A DNA stretch of 64,000 nucleotides, taken from positions 2,170,001 to 2,234,000 of the forward strand of contig NZ_OZ246019.1 in the NCBI RefSeq assembly GCF_965230805.1, given 5' to 3'. Both the position numbers and the translations under genes were made by a program. This DNA is from Marinifilum sp965230805. GTDB taxonomy: Bacteria > Bacteroidota > Bacteroidia > Bacteroidales > Marinifilaceae. A model generated the notes under the pieces. It ran no database searches. It saw only the letters and a list, made by a program, of their open reading frames with translations, and was not told where the DNA came from. Positions 44,001 to 53,023 of the stretch are shown piece by piece; position 1 is the stretch's first letter, and every line of letters starts with the position of its first letter.

Positions 44001-44030
44001 TTTCATGTAACGAGGATACGTTACATGAAA
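44001..44030. other. Perfect hairpin near the element left end
   Basis: TTTCATGTAACG and CGTTACATGAAA form a 12-bp perfect stem with loop AGGATA. It is 25 bases inside the arm-like site. A recombinase, nicking or transcription-stop function cannot be distinguished from sequence. Confidence 0.6.
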
Positions 44031-44217
44031 AGTTAAATGTAGACACATATAAGTTTTAAATGTGCGGCAAACATCCCCTTTTTTTGCGTTGGTTTGTAAA
44101 TTTTACCTATTTTTGGAGTAAGGTTGAATCATTACTTAGACTTCGAGCAATTAAGACTAGAGTCACTGAGTAGTTTTTCAACCATTTTATTTGATATTCA
44201 TATCAGTATCTAAATGT

Positions 44218-44880
44218 GGTAAACGGGATGCATAGGTAATAGCCATATAGTCATGGCTGCTAATTTCCCGTATTTTCTAGACTTTAATCATATCAAATCA
44301 CCCATCAGGATAGTTTATGTCGTAGATACCAGCTAATCTACCAGATAAAGACGGAATAATTATAGGGCGCTATAGCATTATAAAAACAATTGCACGATTG
44401 ACTATCAGCAACTTTACTATATCGTCAATAATATTCTTCACTTCTGAATTATCAATTAATAGCATCTAAAGATGGTAAACGGGATACATAGGTAATAGCA
44501 AGATAGTCATAACCGCTAATTTCCCGTATTTTCTAGACTTTAACCATATCAAACCAGCCATCAGGATAGCTTATGTCGTAGATACCAGCTAATTTACCAG
44601 ATAAAGACGGAATAATTATAGGGCATTATAGCATTATAAAAACAATTGCACGATTGACTATCAGCAACTTTACTATATCGTCAATAATATTCTTCACTTC
44701 TGAATTATCAATTAATAGCATCTAAAGGTGGTAAACGGGATACATAGGTAATAGCAAGATAGTCATAACCGCTAATTTCCCGTATTTTCTAGACTTTAAC
44801 CATATCAAACCACCCATCAGGATAGTTTATGTCGTAGATACTAGCTAATCTGCTAGATAAAGACGGAATAATTATAGGGT
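44218..44880. repeat. 256-bp direct tandem repeat, about 2.6 copies
   Basis: Units start at 44218, 44474 and 44730 (period 256) with GGTAAACGGGATRCATAGG and continue through AATTTCCCGTATTTTCTAGAC, GTCGTAGATACYAGCTAATC and GGAATAATTATAGGG. The third copy stops at about 44880 beside the nuclease stop codon. ACGGGA and TCCCGT within each unit can pair. No conserved ORF. Copies are about 95 percent alike by eye. Confidence 0.9.
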
Positions 44881-44916
44881 ATCGAACATTTACTAATCTA
44901 AACAATCACATTTAAA

Positions 44917-45651
44917 CTAATTGATTAAATGATTGTAATCTAGAACAATATGCGCTATTAGGATTGGATAATTACGAATGACTCTCTTGTGAACACTTTT
45001 ATAAATAAACTGATATTCTTCTATTTCTTTCTTATTTGGACAATTAATATGATATCGATTTAATTCAGCAATCAAATTCACATCATTTTCGTATTTTTCT
45101 AATAGGTATTGTATAGCATCATAAGAGTTAGAAGCGCTAATTTCATTCCTATCATCAGATGACTCAAGAAATGAAATCATACCAGCTACAGGTGTATTCG
45201 TTTCTGGATAATACTGTTCGTTAATAAAACGTAAGACCCCTTCTGTTATATATTTATCTGCAATCTTTTTGTTAAATCTTTTGCACTCAAAGATAAAGTA
45301 TGCATCACCGTTCAGTAATGGTGAACAAACCTTAATATCTAAAATTCCTGTTTTTATATTACTTGAAAACTCTTCAACACCTGACTGAAAAAGATAATGC
45401 TTAAGATCAAAAAAAGAACGATATGGTTCTATATAATTTACAATCAAATCGTTTCGTAAGAAATCTTCCAATTCAACGGATTTAGCTACTTTTCCTCTTA
45501 CTTTTGTCGCAGTATTTTTAATTTCCTCACGTGAATATGATTGATCTTTTTCTAATAATTTATAACCATAAATTATTGCATTAATGCATGAATCAAACTT
45601 AGAATCATATTCATTGAAATTATTTTGGACAAAACTGTCTACTCCTACCAT
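44917..45651 (-). CDS. Putative PD-(D/E)XK nuclease, partner of the adjacent methyltransferase
   Basis: 244 residues, no signal peptide. A candidate nuclease core is visible: Asp in TGILDIKVCSP near residue 99 and FECKRFNKK near residue 117, i.e. D-x(n)-E-x-K, followed by a helix EGVLRFINEQYYPE. The gene starts three bases after the methyltransferase stop, same strand, which argues for a coupled restriction-modification pair. The recognition part may lie in the methyltransferase. I do not recognise a named family; a non-nuclease accessory role cannot be excluded. Confidence 0.62.
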   Translation of the reverse strand: MVGVDSFVQNNFNEYDSKFDSCINAIIYGYKLLEKDQSYSREEIKNTATKVRGKVAKSVELEDFLRNDLIVNYIEPYRSFFDLKHYLFQSGVEEFSSNIKTGILDIKVCSPLLNGDAYFIFECKRFNKKIADKYITEGVLRFINEQYYPETNTPVAGMISFLESSDDRNEISASNSYDAIQYLLEKYENDVNLIAELNRYHINCPNKKEIEEYQFIYKSVHKRVIRNYPILIAHIVLDYNHLIN

Positions 45652-45654
45652 AAT

Positions 45655-48600
45655 TTACAAGGCAACTTTTATTGTTTTCATTTCAGCTTTCACAATTTCT
45701 TCTTCAAATTCCAATGCATCAAGGTATGCAACAGCCTTATGCCAAAGCTTTCTTTCGTTAGGTTTTATAATATAAAAAGAAGTCGAAGTAAAACCTCTTA
45801 CGTCTTGCTGAAAGTATAAATTTTTGCATACTTCATATATTCCTAAGTCTCCTAATAAATCGACATTGTCTTTATTTGGTTTAATAATAATAGACTGCTT
45901 TGATTCAATTTTGAAATTAATTCGTAAAAATTCATTTGTATATGACACTTCTGCCTGAAGCGATTTATTTATTTTATCAAATCTAGACTTGAAAAACTTA
46001 GTAAACACGTTAATATAACTTACAATATATAATTCATCGTTAGCAATATTAAGGTTTAATGGTTTGAATATTATTGATTTTTTTTCACGGAGTAGTAAAG
46101 GAATGGAAACATTCATGGAATAATCAACAAGCGCTTGTTCCTCTTCATCAAGGTTATATAGCCTATTTATTAGTTTTTCAATTTTCCTTTTGTTATCAAC
46201 TACAACTTCTGGATTATTAATATTGATTACAATTTCTTTAGATAGAGTACTTAATTCATTGTCTATCACTATTGGGAATTTCTCAAATTCATCAAAATTG
46301 ATTCGGCTTTTTTCTACACCTAATGAAGCTCCCGTGTTTAAGGTGAAATAGGTAAACAGTTTTGAATTGAAAATTGAAGATAGTGCACTTAAAAAATTAC
46401 TTGAATCAACATGTTTATTAGTTGATATTAGTGAACCTACAGTAGACGTAAATGTCACCTTCTCCGTATTAAATGCTGTAACAGCACCAAAGAGGTGTTC
46501 ATCATATTTTAAATTTTTTAGAACAACGCCCTTTTTAAATAATAACTTATCACCTTCAAAATATCTTTGGCTAGGTAAATATCCAACTCTAGAATCAGTA
46601 TTATTTTCCAGTTCTAAGTATTTTCTAAAGGATTTATTCGGCATAGCAAAATATGGACGAAATTCGTTTTTTGCATCCAGAAATTTGTGATCGAGAAGGT
46701 GTGATGCATCTTTTTTCGTAACACCATCCTTAAGTTTTAATCCTCCATTCTGTTCGTAGCCTAATTCTGCAAAATACTCTTTTGCTGTTTTAAAAAGCTT
46801 TTTATTTTTAAGTTTTTTAATAAGATGAACATCCAACACATTACCATAAACCAGAGTTTTCCATAACCAATCTATTCCACCAAGCCTTTCCATAAAGTAC
46901 TCTTGTTTTATTCTCTTTACATCATGCTTCTCAACCAAAATTGTTTTATAATGCAAAAAGAAAGAATTTGGCTTTACCGTAATGTGTTGTATTACATTTT
47001 TAGAAGTATTACCATTGTTTTTTTCAGGTATGTAAGTTATTATTGCAGCAGGATATCTTGCGTTCTCAAAAATATGATTCCCGCCTCTGAGCTTATTGTT
47101 AACAGGAGATAATTCTACTACTTGATGTATGTTATATTTAGATAAAAAATAATTCCTGAAATTCTTTGAAGTCTTCCCAGTATTATAAAGTACCTTACTA
47201 GAAACGACAAAAGAACATTTAGGAGCTTTTTGTTTGGTTGCAAAATCACTAGACCTGATTAAAAAAGCTTGACATATTTCCTTGCCACCAATTTGAAGTG
47301 CCAGCCGATCAGCAGGTGCTTTGCCTTTATTTTCTCGTGCATTTCTATCTTTTATGTAATTATTATAATTGGAATTAGGAATATTTCCCCATGGAGGATT
47401 ACCAATAATAAAGTCTACATTCTGAATTATTGTATTAAAAGGGTGGTTTGTATTGAAAAAATCGGCTTCTAATCCACCAAAAAGATTTTCTTCTCTAAGT
47501 TTTTCAAATCTAAATCTTTCGATTTCGGCAGGTTGTTTGTAATCTAATATCGTAATGTATAGTGAGAAGATAGTAATATCAATAGCATCAGAATCAATAT
47601 CAATACCATATATATTTGATTTAATAAGTCTCCATAATCTTGAATCTGATAATGTCTTGTTTCCTATTAAAAACAATTCTTTTTCAATAATTTTCCTGAC
47701 CGTTTCTACGAGAAATATTCCAGAGCCACAAGAAGGATCAAGTACTTTACAATCTGAATTAAGCTTTTCTTCATTTTCAAGAAAAGGAGATACGGTTTGT
47801 GATAAGATATAGTCTACTATATATGAAGGTGTATAGTACGCTTTTATATCTTTTTGTTTCGATAATTCTACATCATCATTTTCATCACTATTACCAATAA
47901 AACTTTCATAGATACTACTAATTAATTCTACTGGGATTATTTCAAAATCATATAAATCAAATAAGGATTGTTGAACCACATAGTTGGTTCCAAATTTTTT
48001 ACCTCCTGAGAAAAAAGAAGAACAAGTAAATAAATTATACAATACTTTTAAATGATCATCATTAATATTTTCTATTTCGTAATAACTAAACAACCCATTT
48101 TCTTCAAAAAGTGGGAACATATCCCCATTGTACTTATGGGTTAAGTAATTAAAGAATCCATACAAGTCGTCTTTTTTCAGAATCAGATTTCTAAAAGATT
48201 CTTTACGCTCCAATTTATTTTCTCCTGTAATAAAACTTTGATCACTAAAAGTTACATTTCGATCAATTAAATAACTTACAAATAACAATCTACCAATTAG
48301 CCTATTTGCGGCTTTTGGAAGTAAATTTAATCCATCTTTTGCAACCAAAATTCTTCTCGCGTCGGTAATGTTTTTCAATAAATACTTGTCTATTGTATTT
48401 TTCCTTTCACCAATAGATTTATAAACATTTCCTCGAATTAGATTTATAAAGGTAAAATCATCTAAATTGCAATCGTTTAAAGACCTAAGCTTTTTTAGGT
48501 CTAAACTATTAGTATCATTTCCATGATATATATCAAGAGTGTCTGGTTTGCAAATGAATACAACTTGAGCTAAACCAAAATTAATAACCTGTTTATGAAT

Positions 48601-48858
48601 TAGGTCTTCTTTCTCATTATCTGGATTATCAAAAAATAATATAAACGATTGATTAAAAGGTTTGGGATGATTGTCTTCTGTTTCAGAATTATTTTGATAG
48701 AGACAAAAAAAAGCGTCTGGTTTTATTACATCTTTAAGAATTCGACTAATTCTATAAGGAAATTTATGAACCCAGAAATCAGCATCACTTAAATAAAATA
48801 ATCCATTATCTTTATTTAATCCAAGTTTCTGATAAAGCTGTTTTAAACGATTCTTCAT
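45655..48858 (-). CDS. Eco57I-type N6-adenine DNA methyltransferase
   Basis: 1067 residues from the ATG at 48858; a GTG eight codons upstream is less likely. The catalytic domain lies at about 330-560: AdoMet motif VLDPSCGSGIFLVE, and VDFIIGNPPWGNI with the NPPW catalytic motif. KAYYTPSYIVDYIL precedes motif I as in Eco57I/PglX-like enzymes. The C-terminal half probably holds target recognition (NSKLFTYFTLNTG, LEFEEEIVK). The N-terminal ~300 residues show no D-x(n)-ExK nuclease core, unlike single-chain type IIG enzymes, and a separate nuclease-like gene follows. PglX of BREX is another relative, but no other BREX genes are present. Confidence 0.85.
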   Translation of the reverse strand: MKNRLKQLYQKLGLNKDNGLFYLSDADFWVHKFPYRISRILKDVIKPDAFFCLYQNNSETEDNHPKPFNQSFILFFDNPDNEKEDLIHKQVINFGLAQVVFICKPDTLDIYHGNDTNSLDLKKLRSLNDCNLDDFTFINLIRGNVYKSIGERKNTIDKYLLKNITDARRILVAKDGLNLLPKAANRLIGRLLFVSYLIDRNVTFSDQSFITGENKLERKESFRNLILKKDDLYGFFNYLTHKYNGDMFPLFEENGLFSYYEIENINDDHLKVLYNLFTCSSFFSGGKKFGTNYVVQQSLFDLYDFEIIPVELISSIYESFIGNSDENDDVELSKQKDIKAYYTPSYIVDYILSQTVSPFLENEEKLNSDCKVLDPSCGSGIFLVETVRKIIEKELFLIGNKTLSDSRLWRLIKSNIYGIDIDSDAIDITIFSLYITILDYKQPAEIERFRFEKLREENLFGGLEADFFNTNHPFNTIIQNVDFIIGNPPWGNIPNSNYNNYIKDRNARENKGKAPADRLALQIGGKEICQAFLIRSSDFATKQKAPKCSFVVSSKVLYNTGKTSKNFRNYFLSKYNIHQVVELSPVNNKLRGGNHIFENARYPAAIITYIPEKNNGNTSKNVIQHITVKPNSFFLHYKTILVEKHDVKRIKQEYFMERLGGIDWLWKTLVYGNVLDVHLIKKLKNKKLFKTAKEYFAELGYEQNGGLKLKDGVTKKDASHLLDHKFLDAKNEFRPYFAMPNKSFRKYLELENNTDSRVGYLPSQRYFEGDKLLFKKGVVLKNLKYDEHLFGAVTAFNTEKVTFTSTVGSLISTNKHVDSSNFLSALSSIFNSKLFTYFTLNTGASLGVEKSRINFDEFEKFPIVIDNELSTLSKEIVININNPEVVVDNKRKIEKLINRLYNLDEEEQALVDYSMNVSIPLLLREKKSIIFKPLNLNIANDELYIVSYINVFTKFFKSRFDKINKSLQAEVSYTNEFLRINFKIESKQSIIIKPNKDNVDLLGDLGIYEVCKNLYFQQDVRGFTSTSFYIIKPNERKLWHKAVAYLDALEFEEEIVKAEMKTIKVAL

Positions 48859-49126
48859 AAAGCAAAAATAAGTTTTTTTCACCCTTGTTGCAATTTAATT
48901 ACTCACTAAATATAAATTGCTTATACATCTGCATTTCAGGCGATTATAGCCCATTGGGCTTCTTCCATTCTTTATTGTATTTATTTTCCTACTAACTTTT
49001 GATATTGAATTCTATTCTTAGTTAGAGTTGGTAGGTGTTAAAGGGTATAACTCGATAATTCGTGGTTAATCGCCTCATTGACGATTTATTCCAACCATAT
49101 CAATAGTCAGTTTCTCTTCTGTTTCT

Positions 49127-49396
49127 TTAATAATTCGATATTGCTTCATCGCTCTGCATCTTTTTGTAATGTTCAACTATTTCTTTTACAAATTGGGCTT
49201 TGGGGATTTTCCAACCTTTGCCATATGGTTTAGCAAATATCTTTTTGCTCATATTCTTTGTTTGGATTCTATTTTTTACAGTTTTCTCATGAACTCCTAA
49301 AAATTCTGCACATTCGGCAACATTCATACAAGTATTACTTGCATCAAATAAAAATGAGCCAATAAAGCTGGCTTCTATCATTTCATATTTATTCAT
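49127..49396 (-). CDS. Small helix-turn-helix (excisionase-like) protein
   Basis: 89 residues. Residues ~23-80 form a MerR/excisionase-like HTH: MNVAECAEFLGVHEKTVKNRI, then GKGWKIPKAQFVKEIVEHYKK. Such proteins act as recombination directionality factors or repressors in mobile elements. It lies 130 bases from the resolvase in the same orientation. A second, shorter protein of this kind is encoded at 52113. Confidence 0.7.
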   Translation of the reverse strand: MNKYEMIEASFIGSFLFDASNTCMNVAECAEFLGVHEKTVKNRIQTKNMSKKIFAKPYGKGWKIPKAQFVKEIVEHYKKMQSDEAISNY

Positions 49397-49525
49397 TGTA
49401 TAAAGTTTTAAATTTTTGATCTGATTGAATTTGTATTCACTTTAGCGTATACCCTTTTGTCATCACGCCTGAACTTAGTTAAAAGTATCAATACTGAGGC
49501 TTTTTGTGTATTTATTGTGGTTAGG

Positions 49526-50149
49526 CTAATTTGAATACGCTTTTTGTGTGTCTAAATGCTTTTTGACCCGTTGAACGGTGGAGGGAGATTTTTTTACAAG
49601 CTTGGCAATTTTTCGTATCGATTTTCCATCATTCAAAAGTTCTATGATATCGGCATGTTGTTTTTCAAACTGCTCTGCCGTCAATTTTCCTTTCCCTGCA
49701 TGAAGCTTATAAACACCTTTTGCTTTTGCAATGGCTATACCCTCTGCCTGTCTTTCCTTAATTCGTTCATATTCCATTTGCGAAGCCATAACCATAACAG
49801 CGGAAATCCAGTCAAATATTTGATTGTATTTTCCGTCAATAAAGCTTTTAAGGCTCATTTTATAGATTGTTACCGAAACTTTATTCTTCTTCATGACATC
49901 CAAAGTTTGAAGAACATCAGGAACACTTCTACCCAGTCGATCAAAATCATAAACAACAAGTTCAGATATCTTACCTTTATTTACTGCATCCATAATTATT
50001 TTTCCACTTGGACGCTCGGCAAACGGTATCATACCTGAATACTTATCTATTACCAATTTGCCAGTAACATCCTTTAGACCGTCAACCTGTCTTTCTTCAT
50101 TTTGTCCTGTGGTTGAAACACGGGCATACTTGTATACGTTCTTTTCCAT
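49526..50149 (-). CDS. Small serine recombinase (resolvase/invertase)
   Basis: 207 residues from the ATG at 50149 (a TTG two codons earlier is also open). The catalytic domain starts YKYARVSTTGQNEERQ, with the nucleophilic Ser in RVST and the motif YDFDRLGRSVPD; the catalytic Arg region ERPSG is present. The C-terminus has a Hin-type HTH (IRKIAKLVKKSPSTVQRVKKHL). Size fits resolvases or invertases rather than large serine integrases. It may resolve element multimers or invert DNA in the element. It is downstream of the replication gene pair. Confidence 0.88.
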   Translation of the reverse strand: MEKNVYKYARVSTTGQNEERQVDGLKDVTGKLVIDKYSGMIPFAERPSGKIIMDAVNKGKISELVVYDFDRLGRSVPDVLQTLDVMKKNKVSVTIYKMSLKSFIDGKYNQIFDWISAVMVMASQMEYERIKERQAEGIAIAKAKGVYKLHAGKGKLTAEQFEKQHADIIELLNDGKSIRKIAKLVKKSPSTVQRVKKHLDTQKAYSN

Positions 50150-50174
50150 GAGCAAATACTTGTAGTAAAACCTA

Positions 50175-50504
50175 TTAATTGTCGTAACTAATGCTTAAAT
50201 GAGGAGAGTGCTTTAAATCGTCTGCAATATTTCCTTTGAATTTATTGTAGATCAATATTGCCGTATCCCGATTATCATTGTCTTTTGAAGTGTAGTTGCT
50301 AAAGATCGTGTTATATGTATCCAGTAAATCATGATTTGTACACTTATCTAAATCAAGTCCCATTAAGCAAATAATCGGATAACAACCATTAGTAGCAATT
50401 AAATCACAACCTGTTACCTTTTCGATATTGTCAAAGATTCGACTTACCGTTACAGTATCTTCCAATAAGTCGATAATCAAATTTTCTTTTTTCGTAGTAA
50501 TCAT
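50175..50504 (-). CDS. Hypothetical protein downstream of the replication initiator
   Basis: 109 residues without a family I recognise. It begins five bases after the replication gene stop and ends shortly before the resolvase, so all three are probably on one transcript. Composition is soluble with a Cys-containing middle (TGCDLIATNGCYPIICLMG). Function unknown. Confidence 0.55.
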   Translation of the reverse strand: MITTKKENLIIDLLEDTVTVSRIFDNIEKVTGCDLIATNGCYPIICLMGLDLDKCTNHDLLDTYNTIFSNYTSKDNDNRDTAILIYNKFKGNIADDLKHSPHLSISYDN

Positions 50505-50509
50505 TTTAA

Positions 50510-51913
50510 TTATGCTTTTTTAAGCCTGTTAACAGGGCATTTGGTTAATTTTTCTTTTTTGGTTCTCTTGTCAAATTCTTTGAGAAAAAAACGGGCGTCA
50601 TCGCCATTATAGAGCCTTTCTCTTCCATTCATTTTTACAATTATTGAAGTTTTTCTACTTGGTATTCCAATTCTTTTCTTTCGATCTGGATTATTAGTCT
50701 TTATCAGTTTCAAGTTTTCGCCTACCTCATTAATGAGCTTTACTATTTGTTCTTGCTTCTGGGTTCTCTTGGCTTTTCTTTGCTCAGATACTTTAAGATT
50801 ATAGGCTTTATCCCTACATTTTCTCTGATCAGTGCAATATTTTGACTTTTTATTCCCTTTAATTTCCTTATCGCATACCAAACAGTAATTTTTTTCTTTT
50901 TTCACCTCTCCTTGTTCGGTGGATTCGCACCATACAATACATGGTGTGTTTGTAACAGATTTTTGTGCGTGTTTTTTTAATTTATTCCAACCATTCAAGA
51001 CCTGAAATTCGGTGTATTCGTAACAGTTTTTTGTGCGTGCAATATTCGAAATTTCCAATGAAATAAGGTCTTTCAGGATATTTTTAATGTTGCGTTTTGC
51101 ATACTTGTTTACCAATTTTTCAAGTAATTCCTTATAGCGTTGACGATCTATACGACTCCTTTCATCTTTTAACCACCAATTAGGATTTCGCAAATCCTTA
51201 AACTTACCTTTGTATTTTTTAGGAATTTTGTGAGTAGTTGGAAGTTGTCTCCATTCGAAAAATATTGTTTCATCTATGAATTTGAGGAACTTATCTTTTA
51301 TTAATCGTACAAATTTTTCCTTATCCAATAGGTCTGAAAGGGTATGTATTTGGTAGCTTTCAACCGATCTCATTTTGGTAAACTTGGTTTCAATCCTGAG
51401 CATTTCAGACTGCAAACAGGCTTGCTCAGCCTTATCGTAAAATTTATAGGTAGTATTAGTTCTTTTATAGCTATATCCGTATCCAGTTTTACCATTTATT
51501 TCCATATCGGAACGCTCAGCACCACGACAGTACAAAATACTGTCCAAGAATGTCTTGGTGTCTATTTTGCACAAACTTGTATCGAGGTTTAAACCTATTT
51601 CAAAACCCCGTAAAATTGCCGTTTCGGGATTTACTCCAAACTCGGATAACTGGTTTACCGCCTTTTGAAAATCATCGTAAGTAAAGCGGTCTCCATTGTG
51701 TTCTCCTTTATTGTAAAACTTATGTATTGATCCTTTTATTTTTACTTTCCCTTTTGGCTCAATAATAAACCGCAACCCGTTGTAAATAGATACTTTACTA
51801 CCTTTAATCTCTCTTGTATCCTCATTGATAGTATAATCAAAACTAAGCTTTGGATTAAATTTCCAAAGGTTAGAATCGAAGTCAATAAGTTCTATGATTA
51901 TCCCGTCTATCAA
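50510..51913 (-). CDS. Putative phage/plasmid replication initiator (gene II/X-like) with C-terminal zinc finger
   Basis: 467 residues. The open frame runs upstream to 51997 but has no ATG near the N-terminus; TTG at 51913 giving (M)IDGIIIELIDFD matches the typical beginning of gene II/X-type replication proteins. Features of that group are FYDKAEQ near residue 170 and MLRIETKF near residue 183. The C-terminus has CLVCDKEI and KYCTDQRKCRDKA, a treble-clef-like zinc finger, then a basic tail. It probably nicks or melts an element origin for rolling-circle replication; no catalytic Tyr can be assigned by eye. Four iteron-like DNA repeats lie upstream and inside this gene. Confidence 0.68.
   Translation of the reverse strand: MIDGIIIELIDFDSNLWKFNPKLSFDYTINEDTREIKGSKVSIYNGLRFIIEPKGKVKIKGSIHKFYNKGEHNGDRFTYDDFQKAVNQLSEFGVNPETAILRGFEIGLNLDTSLCKIDTKTFLDSILYCRGAERSDMEINGKTGYGYSYKRTNTTYKFYDKAEQACLQSEMLRIETKFTKMRSVESYQIHTLSDLLDKEKFVRLIKDKFLKFIDETIFFEWRQLPTTHKIPKKYKGKFKDLRNPNWWLKDERSRIDRQRYKELLEKLVNKYAKRNIKNILKDLISLEISNIARTKNCYEYTEFQVLNGWNKLKKHAQKSVTNTPCIVWCESTEQGEVKKEKNYCLVCDKEIKGNKKSKYCTDQRKCRDKAYNLKVSEQRKAKRTQKQEQIVKLINEVGENLKLIKTNNPDRKKRIGIPSRKTSIIVKMNGRERLYNGDDARFFLKEFDKRTKKEKLTKCPVNRLKKA
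50943..51040. repeat. Two iteron-like 30-bp repeats inside the replication gene
   Basis: GGTGTGTTTGTAACAGATTT plus TTGTGCGTG (50943-50971) and GGTGTATTCGTAACAGTTTT plus TTGTGCGTGC (51011-51040). They fall in different reading frames of the replication gene (HAQKSVTNTP and ARTKNCYEYTE), so the conserved thing is the DNA. Confidence 0.82.
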
Positions 51914-51961
51914 TGGTAATGGAGGTAATAAAATGTAGAGAGTTAATTGTTTTAAAAAAAT

Positions 51962-52070
51962 GGTGTGTGCGTAACAAAAAACCGTGCGTGTGCCTTACTC
52001 GGAATGAGATTTTTTTTGTAAAAAACAGGCGTTTCAAATTTGGTGTGTCTGTAACAGTTTTTCTGCGTGC
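51962..52070. repeat. Two iteron-like repeats upstream of the replication gene: candidate origin
   Basis: GGTGTGTGCGTAACAAAAAA plus CCGTGCGTG (51962-51990) and GGTGTGTCTGTAACAGTTTT plus TCTGCGTGC (52042-52070) match the repeats at 50943 and 51011. They are 50-160 bases before the replication start codon, a natural place for an origin or autorepression site. Confidence 0.82.
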
Positions 52071-52112
52071 AAAACTTCTGCAACGCCTAAATTTATTGCT
52101 ACACAAACGAGT

Positions 52113-52301
52113 TTAAGTTAACGGTTTTACAGGACGCAATGCAGCATCTAATTCAGTACGCTTAAATCGATTTGTATTGCCAATTTTATAAGCTGTGATA
52201 ATGCCTTTGCCAATCCAGTTATGAAGTGTTTTTCGACATACTTTTAAATAACTTAAAGCTTCTGCTGTGTTTAAATACGGACTTTCAATTTGTGCTTTCA
52301 T
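52113..52301 (-). CDS. Excisionase-family HTH protein
   Basis: 62 residues: YLNTAEALSYLKVCRKTLHNWIGKGIITAYKIGNTNRFKRTELDAAL, a complete MerR-like winged HTH as in excisionase/DUF helix-turn-helix_17 proteins of Bacteroidota elements. It is just upstream of the candidate origin and replication gene. It may control integrase directionality or replication. Confidence 0.82.
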   Translation of the reverse strand: MKAQIESPYLNTAEALSYLKVCRKTLHNWIGKGIITAYKIGNTNRFKRTELDAALRPVKPLT

Positions 52302-52431
52302 TCGAATAGTGTTTTACGTATATTTGTGCAATTCAGTGTAAATAATTATTTTTAGATGTACAAATATATGTGTTTTGGTATATTATTTACATGTTTTTGG
52401 TATGTTTTTCACACTTTTACACAGCGCAAAC

Positions 52432-53016
52432 ATGGATTCCACTGTAATTGAACGAGTTAAAGAGATTAGAAAAAATAATAAAGTTTCTCAAAAAGAATTT
52501 GCTTTAGCCTTAGGAGTGTCAGCTCCATACATTGCAGGGCTTGAAATGGGTAGAAATAGTGTAAATCAAAAATTCTTAAATGCACTTAAAGAAAAATATA
52601 ATATCTCAGCAGATTGGTTATTATTTGGAGAGAAAGCAGCAATTAATCTAGAAGACAGCCTTAAAATGGCACTTATTTTAGATACAGCAGACAGGGAAAC
52701 ATTAATAGCCTCTTGGACTATATATGAATTATTAAGAAATAGTTCTTATCCAGATCAAAGAAAAGCTGCACAGGCTATTAAAGATGCAAATTTCGAAGAC
52801 CAACATAAGACAGCTTGGAATCTCGGCGAGCAAAAAAGTGAATTATATAGAATAATATTAAAACACCTTCATTTGGAAAATAAACCAATATCTGAACTAA
52901 CTGGTACAATTCAAGCCTACTTAGAAATTAGTATTAAAATGCATAATTATATTTCAGAAATGATTGATAGTAATCATGAACACTTTCATGGACATGGATC
53001 ATTTTCTTATAGATAA
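52432..53016 (+). CDS. XRE-family transcriptional regulator
   Basis: 194 residues from the ATG at 52432 (MDSTVIERVKEIRKNNK); the frame is open 19 codons upstream. An N-terminal Cro/CI-type HTH is clear: SQKEFALALGVSAPYIAGLEMGRNSVNQKF. The remaining ~120 residues are helical with no recognised domain and a His-rich end (SNHEHFHGHGSF). It is the only plus-strand gene between the integrase and the element's other genes, convergent with the integrase (7-base gap) and divergent from the excisionase-like gene. It is likely the element's master repressor. Confidence 0.85.
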   Translation: MDSTVIERVKEIRKNNKVSQKEFALALGVSAPYIAGLEMGRNSVNQKFLNALKEKYNISADWLLFGEKAAINLEDSLKMALILDTADRETLIASWTIYELLRNSSYPDQRKAAQAIKDANFEDQHKTAWNLGEQKSELYRIILKHLHLENKPISELTGTIQAYLEISIKMHNYISEMIDSNHEHFHGHGSFSYR

Positions 53017-53023
53017 CTAAATC

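Noticed and set aside
44218..44880. CRISPR array
   Set aside because: Repeat period is 256 bp with no short repeat-spacer pattern, and no cas genes are present.
45655..48858. BREX PglX
   Set aside because: The methyltransferase resembles PglX in size and type, but no brxA, brxB, brxC, pglZ or brxL gene is present.
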